Of a DNA stretch of 14,644 bases, positions 1-7,621 are shown piece by piece (the stretch's first letter is position 1; each line of letters starts with the position of its first letter). Position numbers and translations under genes: made by a program. This DNA is from Antrodiella citrinella (Eukaryota > Basidiomycota > Agaricomycetes > Polyporales > Steccherinaceae), in contig SGPM01000512.1 in NCBI GenBank assembly GCA_004802725.1, forward strand, positions 1 to 14,644, given 5' to 3'. The notes under the pieces are model-generated. The model saw only the letters and a list, made by a program, of their open reading frames with translations. It was not told the origin of the DNA and did not search any database.

Positions 1-200
1 CAATGTGAGAACATACCAAGGACTTCAGTCAGTGAAAGGAAAAGACTGAAGTCCCACAACGGAAAACACGGCGAGTTTACGAACGGAAACATGTGTTGCT
101 CGCATGGAACAAAGTGATGACAAATGAAAGAAAGGTAAGCACAATATCATACGGCGGCTCCGCCGCCGTTTCGTCCAACGTCAACGCTTGAACTCCAACA
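1..200 (-). repeat. Right-hand LTR of a Copia B copy, cut by the window edge
   Basis: These 200 bp align end to end with 5018-5217, the last 200 bp of the complete B LTR. By eye there are 11 substitutions and no indel. The copy ends in ...CCAACA at 200, the CA/TG terminus of an LTR read on the minus strand, and abuts the 5-bp sequence GCTAC (201-205). It carries the same two hairpins as the other copy: 20-54 (11-bp stem, 13-nt loop) and 151-169 (7-bp stem, 5-nt loop). It must be the LTR of a B element lying mostly left of the window, or a solo LTR; the window cannot tell which. Confidence 0.9.
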
Positions 201-205
201 GCTAC
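201..205. repeat. Target-site duplication GCTAC, right copy of the B insertion
   Basis: GCTAC directly follows the LTR terminus CA at 200. The same five bases precede the LTR terminus TG at 4863. Five bp is the usual target duplication for Ty1/copia integrases. In the interrupted element the bases lie in the zinc-knuckle codons for Cys-Tyr. Confidence 0.85.
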
Positions 206-3200
206 AACTGTTGGCGTGAAGGGCACAAGAAACCAGAGTGTCGATCGCCAACCAGAGAGAAGCCTGCCATTTTTGGTAATGCACCTTCCATATCCGGCCA
301 ATTTTCGCCCAATATGGGCAGTCAGCCGCCCGCTCAGGCTCACCTCATCGAACTTCATACTACCGCCGAATCCTCCTCTCCGCAGCAAATCCTGCACATC
401 TCCACTGCATCACCTACACCATCCAACACTACCTGGCTCGGCGATACTGGTGCCGCGTCCCACGTCGTCAGAGACCGCTCCCTTTTCCACACCTACATCG
501 AAACACCGGGACAGACCGTCAAAGGAGCTGGAACTGGAACTCTTCTTGGGAGAGGGACCGTCAAAGTTATTTTCCGTAACGGTACCACCTTTTTCCCTGC
601 ACTTCTCACCGATGTCCTTCACGTCCCCTCAATCGATTACAATCTTATCTCTCTCGGACGCCTTACAAATGCCGACATGTCTTACTTTGGGAAGGGGGAC
701 AACATCACTATCTACAAGAATTCTGTCGCTGTTTGTATCGGAAAGAAAGACGGCCATCTCTATCGCCTCTCCATCGTTCCCACTCCTCGTCCTGCTACCA
801 TTCTTCCGGTAACCACTCCTCGCACCTGGTATGAATGGCACCGCACCCTCGGTCATCTCAATATCCAGCAACTCAAACAACTCTACTCGTCCTCCCATTC
901 CACAGGCATGCACGTTGATCATACCTCCGACGCTAATTTCACTTGCGAAGATTGCATCCAAGCCAAACACACCATCACGCCTACTCCGAAAATATCACGC
1001 GACCCTGTCCAATACAAGAATTTCGGCGATCTATTCTATCTCGACGTCTGGGGGAAATCTCCGATTGCTTCCCTGCAGGGTAACGTCTACTTTGCCCTCT
1101 TTATCGACGCCGCCACAAGATTTGCTTTCATCTTCTTTATGAAACAACGTGATCAGATCGTCCAACGCATCGAAGAATTCCAGGCACTCCTGGACAATCA
1201 ATATCACACTTCCATCACTATCCTGCGCGTCGACAATGCACCCGAACTCACTGATGGTGTTGTCCGCGCCTGGTGCAATGCTCATGGCGTCATCATCCAA
1301 ACTTCGACCCCTTACTCTCCCGCTCTCCAGGGATCTGTCGAACGACAGAACCGCGTGATCGCTGAACGCGGACGCGCAATGCTCTTCTCCAGCAAACTCC
1401 CATCTTTCCTCTGGCAAGAAGCTTTCTCCTACGTCATCTACCTTAGGAACCGCTCACCAACTCGGGCTCTTGATGGCGACACACCATTTCACGCCCTCAC
1501 TCGACGTCTCCCAGATCTTACCAATATACGCGAATTCGGTACACGTCTTTGGGCTCTTATACCTTCCCCACGCCAAACCAAACTTACTCCCAAATCCGAA
1601 CCATATCAATTCACTGGCATTAGCGAACACAGCGCGGGTTATCGATACTTTGTACCTGCCACTCGTCAAATTCTGACCTCACGCAACGTCATTTTTCCTT
1701 ACTACGGAGTCCCCTCTATCTCACCTTCCATGACGACTACACCTCCAGCACCCTCGTCTGACGCAATTTCCCGTCTTGAGGGGGACTATACCGCCAATCT
1801 CGATCGAGATCAAGACAAGCCGGAGAAATCGGAAACTAGATCTGCCGTCCACATCTCAGATCCTTCAGATTCTTCCGTCCCTCCTATCCATAGATCTACG
1901 CGCCAACGTCATGCTGTCAATTATCGTGACCTCGCCAACTTCGGTATTGATGCGCGAAACAACGCCTCCCAGGACGTTGAACGTGTTTACATTACTCAAT
2001 CTTCCAACCCCGACGAACCTACCATTTCAGAAGCCCTTTCCGGGCCAGACGCCCAAGCCTGGACCGACGCCATGAAAGCTGAACTCGATCAACATGCCAA
2101 GATTGGTACTTGGAAGCTAGTAGACCTACCCGCAGGACAACACGCTATCGGACGCCGTTGGGTCTTACTTGTCAAACGCAACGCAGACGGAACAGTCAAC
2201 AAATTCAAAGCCAGACTCGTCGCCCAAGGATTCTCCCAGATCCCTGGACAGGACTTCTCCGCCACTTATGCTCCCGTTATGCGTCTCGAGTCTTTCCGTG
2301 TCCTACTCCACATTGCCGCTTCCCTCGATATGGAAATTGACCAAGTCGATGTCGTTGGTGCCTACCTCCAGTCCGAACTCAGTGAGAACATATTCATGAA
2401 TCAACCTCCTGGTTTCGAAGACGGCACTGGACGTGTTTGTCTCCTCCAACGTGCTCTCTATGGACTCAAGCAAGCCGGACGCGTTTGGAACACTAAACTC
2501 AACGGCATTCTCGTTGACCGACTCCATTTCATCCGACTCAACGCCGACTATTGCATCTACCTTCGCCGGGCCGGTGATTCCCTCGTAATCATCATCATTC
2601 ACGTCGATGATATGGCTATTTTCGCATCCGACAAATCACTCATGACTCAGGTCAAAGCCGAAATCGCAAGCCATGTGCCTATAACCGATTTAGGCCCAAT
2701 CAAATTCTTCCTCGGACTTCACGTCGACCGCAATCGCCCTAAACATTCCATTACTCTCCATCAGTCCAAATACATCCGCACCATTCTCGACCGTTTCCAT
2801 CAGGCCGACGCTCACACCGTATCTACTCCCTTGGATCAATCTGCTAAGCTCTGCGCTCGCACCAATATTGCAACTGGTACTTCCCCCGAATTTCCGTACG
2901 CCAATGCTATTGGTTCTCTGATGTACGCAGCAGTATCGACACGTCCAGACATTTCCTATGCCGTCCAAACACTCTCCCAGTTTACTTCCAACTTCGATCA
3001 ATCTCATATCAACGCTGTGAAACACGTGTTCCGATACCTCAAGGCCACTCCCACACTTGGCATTACCTTCCGTACCTCTGACGTCACTCTATCCGGTTAT
3101 TCGGACGCAGACTGGGGACAAGATCTCACAAATCGCAGATCTATCTCCGGATATTTTTTCATGATTGGCCGATCACCTATCTCCTGGTCATCCAAGAAAC

Positions 3201-3556
3201 AATCCACTGTCGCACTCTCCTCCATGGAAGCAGAGTACTTGGCTCTCTCACACGCAACCAAGGAATCAATTTGGCTCCGTTCGCTTCTCCGCGAACTCGG
3301 ATTTCCTCAAGCCAATCCCTCCATCATTTTCTGTGACAACCAGTCTGCTATCGCTTTCACACGGGACAATCAATTCCATGCTCGATCCAAACACATCGAC
3401 ATTCGTCATCATTTCATTCGCGAGACGATCGCGTCCAAGGATATTGATGTTACCTATACGCCTTCCCAATCCAATTCCGCCGACCTCCTCACCAAACCAC
3501 TCAACCGCGTCGCTCACGCTCGCGCTCTCGCTCTCATCGGAATATCGCCGGATTGA
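201..3556 (+). CDS. Copia A gag-pol, downstream part: zinc-knuckle end, protease, integrase, RT, RNase H
   Basis: This is the polyprotein of a Ty1/copia retrotransposon, an open frame of over 1,110 codons ending at TGA 3554-3556. The frame is open from 188, but that codon is TTG inside the B LTR, so there is no native start; the true one is the gag ATG of a complete copy. In order I see: the rest of a CCHC zinc knuckle (206-241); protease DTGA (443-454); the integrase His/Cys region from WHRTLGH (836) to CEDC (about 944-955); integrase catalytic D at 1043, D at 1232 and E at 1340, i.e. D-D(35)E; RT first Asp in QVDVVGAYL (2348); RT HVDD with the Asp pair at 2606-2611; RNase H SDADW, SMEAEY, CDNQSAI and KHIDIRHH. 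No stop or frameshift is visible. gag at 4152-4862 is in the same frame up to the insertion point, so an uninterrupted copy would have one gag-pol ORF of about 1,353 codons. As it stands it lacks gag and a start. Confidence 0.93.
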
Positions 3557-3563
3557 GGGGGAC
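3555..3563 (+). promoter_or_regulatory. Polypurine tract of Copia A
   Basis: GAGGGGGAC directly precedes the LTR start TGTTG at 3564 and would prime plus-strand DNA synthesis. It overlaps the pol stop codon: TGA (3554-3556) runs straight into the G tract. Confidence 0.75.
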
Positions 3564-3961
3564 TGTTGTAATTCCGATTCACACGTCCTCTAGGATCCGC
3601 CTGACTCCGTTCCCGACTAGCCCGAATCCCGACTCATGTTATCTCATCTCACAGATCGATCTATTTCCTTTCTTGTCCGTACCGGCATTCCCCGTTCCTG
3701 GCTCACTGCACATACATGCCGCAGCCGTCTTTCATCGTACTATCCGCTCTTCATTTTGCTTTACAATCACCATATTAAACACCTCCTAACATGACTGAGC
3801 ATTCTATTTCGCGCTCCAGATCATTCCCCCCTTTTCTGTATGTCTTGGTTCCATTGTCTTGGCGTTGTACTGTACATGTATTTAAACTCCGACTTCTCAT
3901 CTTTCGAATGCATCTGTTGAATTCCCCCATTAAAGCGTGCTATCCTTGCCACTTTACAACA
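3564..3961 (+). repeat. LTR of Copia A, single copy shared by pol (left) and gag (right)
   Basis: This 398-bp LTR starts TGTTGTAA just after the polypurine tract and ends TTACAACA just before the primer-binding site. The two ends are a perfect 8-bp inverted repeat with TG...CA termini. A TATA-like TATTTAAA lies at 3879-3886. The LTR is both the 3' LTR of the upstream pol and the 5' LTR of the downstream gag, so it joins two A copies head to tail. No second copy of it is in the window, so its age cannot be estimated here. Confidence 0.88.
3879..3886 (+). promoter_or_regulatory. TATA-like box in the Copia A LTR
   Basis: TATTTAAA lies 273 bp before the gag ATG, in the last quarter of the LTR, where a retrotransposon U3 promoter would put its TATA box. 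The placement is inferred; no transcription start can be read from sequence. Confidence 0.4.
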
Positions 3962-3974
3962 GGTTATGGGCCCC
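3962..3974 (+). promoter_or_regulatory. Primer-binding site of Copia A, complementary to the initiator tRNA-Met anticodon arm
   Basis: GGTTATGGGCCCC begins at the first base after the LTR. GGTTATGGGCCC is complementary to GGGCCCAUAACC, the anticodon stem-loop (CAU anticodon) of eukaryotic initiator tRNA-Met. Drosophila copia primes from the same internal site, using a half-tRNA cut in the anticodon loop rather than the tRNA 3' end. The rest of the leader (3975-4151, about 180 bp, C/T-rich) shows nothing else to me. Confidence 0.7.
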
Positions 3975-4151
3975 GGCGTACTCTGCTGAACCTCGCCGCT
4001 ATCTTCAATCTATGTTCGTCTTCCAGCTAGACCCTCAGTTCATTCTAGTCAACTCTCGCACCATCGCCTACGCCGTCGTCGTACTCTATCTATCCATCCT
4101 CTCCTCCATCCTCCTCAACACTTTCACTCGACTCCAAGAGTATCGTCAAAG

Positions 4152-4862
4152 ATGTCAGGCGACTCCGAAGGTTCCGGTAACGCCTACCGGATCGAGCCCT
4201 TGAAGGCCGAGAACTATTACACCTGGAGGATCCAGGTAATGGATATCCTTACCGACAAAAGTCTCGAGGGGTACGTAGATGGATCTAAACCCATTCCCCC
4301 TCTCCCTGCAAACGCTACCACTTCTCCTGCCATCGAAGCTTGGACGAAGAACGACAGAAAGGCTTTGACTAACATCCGTCTTCGGGTGTCTGGGGAAATG
4401 ATTCCCTATGTCTCTGGTGCCACCACTTCCAAGGCAGCTTGGGAATCCCTTGCCGACGTTTTTACCACCAAGGGACCCATGGGTATTGTGCTCGCTAGGC
4501 GCGAGATCCTTGATTTCCGATTCAACGACGATACAGACATCGAGGAACAAGTCCGAAAACTCCGGACTTGCACTGAGAAGCTCGCAATGCTCGGAGCTCC
4601 TCTTCCTGACGATCAACTCGCTCTCACAGTTCTCACTGCTCTTCCTCAAACCTGGAACCCTTTCGTCTCTGCCGTCGACCAGAGCAAGCTCGACTCTGCG
4701 AATATCATTGGACGTATCATACTTGAAGGACATCGCCGTAAAGACCAGACTAACGGCACCACCACTCTCCTCACCACTTCCCCTTCCAATAACCAACGTC
4801 GTACCAATTCCTCCACCAGCAACAACCCTCGCTCACGTTTCCAACATGGTGTCTGGTGCTAC
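4152..4862 (+). CDS. Copia A gag, cut in the zinc knuckle by the B LTR
   Basis: This is the capsid (Gag) part of a Ty1/copia polyprotein: 237 native codons from ATG 4152 (context AAGATGT, purine at -3), 190 bp after the LTR end. Features typical of copia-type Gag are an N-terminal YRIEPLKAENYYTWRIQV segment, a central helical region around AAWESLADVFTTKGPMG, and RKLRTCTEKLAMLG followed by LTVLTALPQTWNPFV. A Gly/Ser/Thr/Asn/Arg-rich linker leads to the first zinc-knuckle residues, WCY, at 4854-4862. There the B LTR begins. The frame stays open to 4928, adding about 21 LTR-derived codons. It matches in frame the pol part starting at 206, which supplies the rest of the knuckle. The product would be a Gag fragment without nucleic-acid-binding knuckle or enzymes. 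Confidence 0.9.
4858..4862. repeat. Target-site duplication GCTAC, left copy of the B insertion
   Basis: GCTAC precedes the LTR terminus TGTGAACG at 4863 and equals 201-205. The gag reading frame before it and the pol frame after 205 are in register if one copy is counted, supporting this as the exact insertion point. Confidence 0.85.
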
Positions 4863-5036
4863 TGTGAACGTGAGAGATCGCGGACGGAGTCTATACGGCG
4901 CGGGAGCGACAAGGACTTCAGTCAGTGAAAGGAAAAGACTCTAGATATTCGGTATGTACCTATACGGCGCGGGAGCGACTGTAGGTACATGTAAATATAT
5001 GTTACAATGATACAGAGCAATGTGAGAACATACCGA

Positions 5037-5071
5037 GGACTTCAGTCAGTGAAAGGAAAAGACTGAAGTCC
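5037..5071. repeat. Hairpin in the B LTR, 11-bp perfect stem
   Basis: GGACTTCAGTC and GACTGAAGTCC flank a 13-nt loop. The other LTR copy keeps stem and loop unchanged at 20-54. The partial duplicate at 4912-4940 has the left arm and loop but its right arm diverges after GACT, so it cannot form the stem. Confidence 0.7.
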
Positions 5072-5167
5072 CACAACGGAAAACACGGTGAGTTTACAAA
5101 CGGAAACATGTGTTGCTCGCGTGAAACAAAGTGATGACAAATGAAAGATAGGTAAGCACAATAACAT

Positions 5168-5186
5168 ACGGCGGCTCCACCGCCGT
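5168..5186. repeat. GC-rich hairpin near the B LTR start
   Basis: ACGGCGG and CCGCCGT form a perfect 7-bp stem around the loop CTCCA. The equivalent at 151-169 has loop CTCCG. In B orientation it lies about 30 nt inside the LTR. A role in RNA structure is only a guess. Confidence 0.5.
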
Positions 5187-5217
5187 TTTGTCCAATGTCA
5201 ATGCTTGAACTCCAACA

Positions 5218-5226
5218 CTCCCCCTC
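5218..5226 (-). promoter_or_regulatory. Polypurine tract of Copia B
   Basis: On the minus strand AGGGGGAG lies directly before the LTR start TGTTGG and overlaps the pol TGA stop (5225-5227). Element A has the same arrangement at 3554-3563. Confidence 0.7.
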
Positions 5227-5456
5227 AAGCTTGACTTGACATTCCTAATTCTCCTGCGAGGTACTGGATGCGAGAGCGCACCAACGCTTTCGTGAAAACA
5301 TCGGCAATCATCTCGTTGGTCGGGCAGTATACGAGCTCGGTGAGTCCGCGTTCGACAACTTGGCGGATGTACTGATAGCGTATGTCGATATGCTTAGTGC
5401 GAGCGTGAAGAAGGCTGTTCAAAGCGATTTTGATCGCACTTTGATTGTTGCAGTAC
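5225..5456 (-). pseudogene. Copia B pol, C-terminal RNase H end, cut off by the Plavaka insertion
   Basis: Read on the minus strand this is the end of a Ty1/copia RNase H: CNNQSAI, then HARTKHIDIRYQYIRQ, LVYCPTNEMIADVFTKAL and a short tail to TGA 5227-5225. Conserved copia RNase H has Asp in CDNQSAI; here it is Asn (AAC, 5449-5447), changing a metal-binding residue. Upstream the frame runs into the Plavaka end at 5457. Its natural continuation is 13814 onward: the codons on the two sides join in frame across the AC target site. No start of its own. Confidence 0.88.
5455..5456. repeat. Left target-site duplication (AC) of the Plavaka element
   Basis: AC before the terminal repeat at 5457 matches AC after it at 13812-13813. 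Counting one AC restores the B RNase H frame (ITL then YCN), which supports both the boundary and the 2-bp length. CACTA-type elements usually leave 2-3 bp. Confidence 0.65.
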
Positions 5457-5471
5457 CATCAGCAAATGTGG
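5457..5471 (+). repeat. Left terminal inverted repeat of the Plavaka element
   Basis: CATCAGCAAATGTGG is the exact reverse complement of 13797-13811. Beyond it the ends match imperfectly for about nine more bases. A transposase would bind and cut here. Confidence 0.8.
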
Positions 5472-6018
5472 ATGCAAAGTATACCGACTCATATCGAGGT
5501 ATAACAGTCAACAGGCTCATGTGTGAACAAAAATTTGACCGCGCAATATAACATAACCATTCTTTTGGTATGGCTTCACAATTCACATTGGCCTTGTGGC
5601 GTTGTCAAGGATTGTCGAAACAATAGGCCCCGACAATCACGTCATGCGATATAATACAACCATTGTTTTTGCCCCGCCCCTTTGACAGTGCGCATATTTC
5701 AAGGCTCGCCGTTGGGTGTAATGATGTACAGAGGCAGCCAGATGCGAGAACAGCCATCATCAGGTACAGGACATCCAGGTCTATAGCCGATGCATCGGTG
5801 ATCGACGCACGTCGGGTGGCGGGTGGGTCGGGGGATCGTAGACGTCGGGGATCGTAGACGGGGATCATAGATGTCGGGTGTCGGGTGTCAATGATAGCGG
5901 GTCCTAGCACGCAGATCAAGATTATGGTTTGTAGATCAAGGGCTCGGATCTATTCTTTGTACGAGAATCTAGATATACGACATTCTTTGTGTATTGCTAT
6001 TGTACATACAGGGACTGT
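5472..6018. other. Left subterminal region of the Plavaka element, no gene
   Basis: No convincing coding sequence. Two related 22-bp stretches, 5545-5566 and 5648-5669, match at 18 positions. A perfect 12-bp palindrome CCGATGCATCGG lies at 5787-5798. A G-rich stretch with four runs of at least three G (5814-5834) fits the G-quadruplex rule and leads into imperfect tandem repeats of a TCGGGGATCGTAGACG-like unit, then TCGGGTG units (about 5828-5887). CACTA elements carry subterminal repeats bound by their own proteins, but I did not find the same motifs at the right end, so that role is only possible. Confidence 0.5.
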
Positions 6019-7621
6019 TCATGCCACTGACATACCAGGCACAGGAGCCGCTGTCGAAGGAGCCGCCATGCCTGTAGGAGCAGCGGGCGTTGTAGGAGCT
6101 GCCAATCTTGCCCTCTTCTGAGCACGCTGTGCCTTCATGCGTTCGCTGGCAGAGGGACGGTTGCTATCGGGATCATCGGAGAGGTCATCAGAGAGTCCCT
6201 GCAGCTGCCTGGTCTCACCAAAGAGCTCGCTGAAAACTAGATCAGAAGAGCAGAAGCTAATGGACTGCACTGACTTACTGATTGTAGAAATCAAGTACAT
6301 CCTGCCCCTCGCCATCATCAAAAAATGCTACAACGTTCCAGTAGAATTTGGCGAGACTGAACTGGCGGTCTACAGTCGCCCACTTCTCTGCATCGGAAAT
6401 GGCAAAACGAACCTGTAAAATGAATGAGGTGAGGTCGCAGGAATGCAATGGGTATGTGGATGAACTCACCTGCACAGCAACATACGCCAGGGCTCGCGGA
6501 GTGATCACGTTCATGTTAATCCTTCGGGCGTTGCAGTGGGTTCCTCTACAGTAGCCAGGACCCTTGAGCGCGGATGATGGGCCCATGAATATATGCTTGG
6601 TAGCCTACAGAATATGAGTGTATGTGGCATGCACGTAGAACATCACTTACTCGAATCATGAGATGTCCCATAAAGAGACCAGACTCTTCATCGTCCGGCT
6701 TGTACTCCCGCCCCTCAGCATACAGAAAACGCGGCCACATCTCAGCAGTAACCTTCACGCGTCCCGCCTTGACTGATGCATACGTACTGTAGCACAATCT
6801 GTCAACGGAACTTCTGTGACACTGTGTGAGGAGAGCCAAGACTTACTTGTCGTCAGCCAGGTAATCAAGTGGGGTCAGCAATCTTGCTGTGACTGGATGG
6901 TTCCACCCGCGCAGCGACTTGATCTCTTCATCGTTGGGAATGGGGGGGAGAAGCTTGACAGTGATATCTTCGAGCAACCAGTTGAGGATCTTGAATTTCA
7001 AGCCTGCGGTGTCGTCCGAACGAGCATCACAGACGCCAGCGTTGATCTAATCAACGATCAGCACGATATTCAATTTCCGAGGTGATTGAGTAAACTCAAC
7101 AGATTTACAGAGCTTGCGCCTCCACAAACGTCGTGTGGCGTTGGCAGGATCGAACATCAGTGCTTTGAAACCAGGTATAATCTTGGTCAGCACTGCCCAG
7201 CTTTCAGCCATACGGGTTTCACTGTGAGCTCGTATTTTCAGTCTCCTGAGTCCTGCATACCACTACCTGAAGATAGCACATACCGCTCGGTGAGTTCACG
7301 ATCGTTCTCGTCCTCAGAATCTTCCGGGATCATGTTGATTGCTTGCTCAACAATTTGGAAGATCTTGACGAAACCCGGATCTCCGAGCCGTGCAAATGCA
7401 CGGCCGCAACTGCGATAGACATCCTCATCGGAGTCATCTTCGCTGTTGCCAGAAGATTCATCACCATCAGTGCACCTACCATTCGTGCGAGGTTTAGAGC
7501 TGGTGTGATGCATATGATAAGACAACATTGGTACCTACCTCCACTTCTTTCCGACTTGGACAATTGGTTGACTTTGAGCTGCCGCCAGGGCATCTTCGCG
7601 AGTCGGTGCAACTAGAGACAT
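6019..7621 (-). CDS. DUF6698-like protein, 8 exons, element-encoded
   Basis: The function is unknown. The protein resembles DUF6698, an uncharacterised family I know from agaricomycete genomes. Minus-strand exons: 7621-7539, 7499-7284, 7221-7101, 7046-6847, 6798-6651, 6604-6470, 6412-6279, 6229-6019. They total 1,248 nt (415 residues plus TGA) with all phases consistent. Introns are 39-62 nt; all fit GT-AG, though the third uses the weaker donor GTTGAG (7100) and is the least certain. Family-like blocks in order: an acidic Ser/Asp-rich N-terminus (about residues 30-55), IPGFKALM, ARSDDTAGLK, GWNHPVTARLLTPLDY, AEMWPRFLYAEG, ATKHIFMGPSSA, CNARRINMNVITPRALAYVA, VRFAISDAEKW and a C-terminal basic stretch MKAQRAQKRARL. 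No catalytic motif, signal peptide or membrane segment is evident. It is transcribed away from the transposase across a 549-bp shared upstream region and has no disabling mutation. Confidence 0.8.

Larger units (their letters stand above)
201..4862 (+). mobile_element. Ty1/copia element A: pol - LTR - gag junction of two tandem copies
   Basis: The order pol (201-3556), PPT, one LTR (3564-3961), PBS, leader, gag (4152-4862) cannot be a single linear retrotransposon, which would read LTR-gag-pol-LTR. It is the internal junction of a tandem array in which neighbours share an LTR, as expected after unequal crossing-over between the two LTRs of one element. A one-LTR circle or collapse of two LTRs during assembly would look the same. 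Both ends abut copia B sequence with the same GCTAC target site, so both A copies carry B at the same nucleotide. Confidence 0.75.
4863..5217 (-). repeat. Complete LTR of Copia B (3' LTR in B orientation)
   Basis: The 355-bp LTR reads TGTTGGAG...GTTCACA on the minus strand, with TG...CA ends. The B pol 3' end and polypurine tract lie just right of it and the GCTAC target duplication just left. Internal structure: a 20-bp direct repeat (4891-4910 and 4960-4979); a 29-bp direct repeat (4912-4940 and 5036-5064); a 9-bp inverted repeat (4954-4962 with 4982-4990); an 11-bp-stem hairpin at 5037-5071; and a 7-bp GC-only hairpin core at 5168-5186. An AT-rich TATATTTAC-like stretch on the minus strand near 4990-5003 is a candidate TATA region. 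Its last 200 bp match 1-200. Confidence 0.88.

Noticed and set aside
188..205. Apparent N-terminal start of the long pol frame
   Set aside because: The codon is TTG and the first residues come from the B LTR; the native protein starts in gag, so this is not a real start.
77..397. Minus-strand 106-codon frame
   Set aside because: It straddles the LTR and pol junction antisense to a clear gene and shows no known motif.
4155..4796. Minus-strand 213-codon frame
   Set aside because: Antisense shadow of gag produced by its codon bias; no recognisable domain.
4863..4928. C-terminal 21 codons of the gag open frame
   Set aside because: They are LTR sequence read through after the insertion point, not Gag.
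4981..5020. Plant-type copia primer site resembling GATACAGAGC in the B LTR
   Set aside because: It lies inside the LTR, not next to its end, and matches the usual TGGTATCAGAGC only partly.
5360..5551. Plus-strand small frame crossing the copia B / Plavaka boundary
   Set aside because: Antisense to RNase H on one side and transposon end on the other; chance frame.
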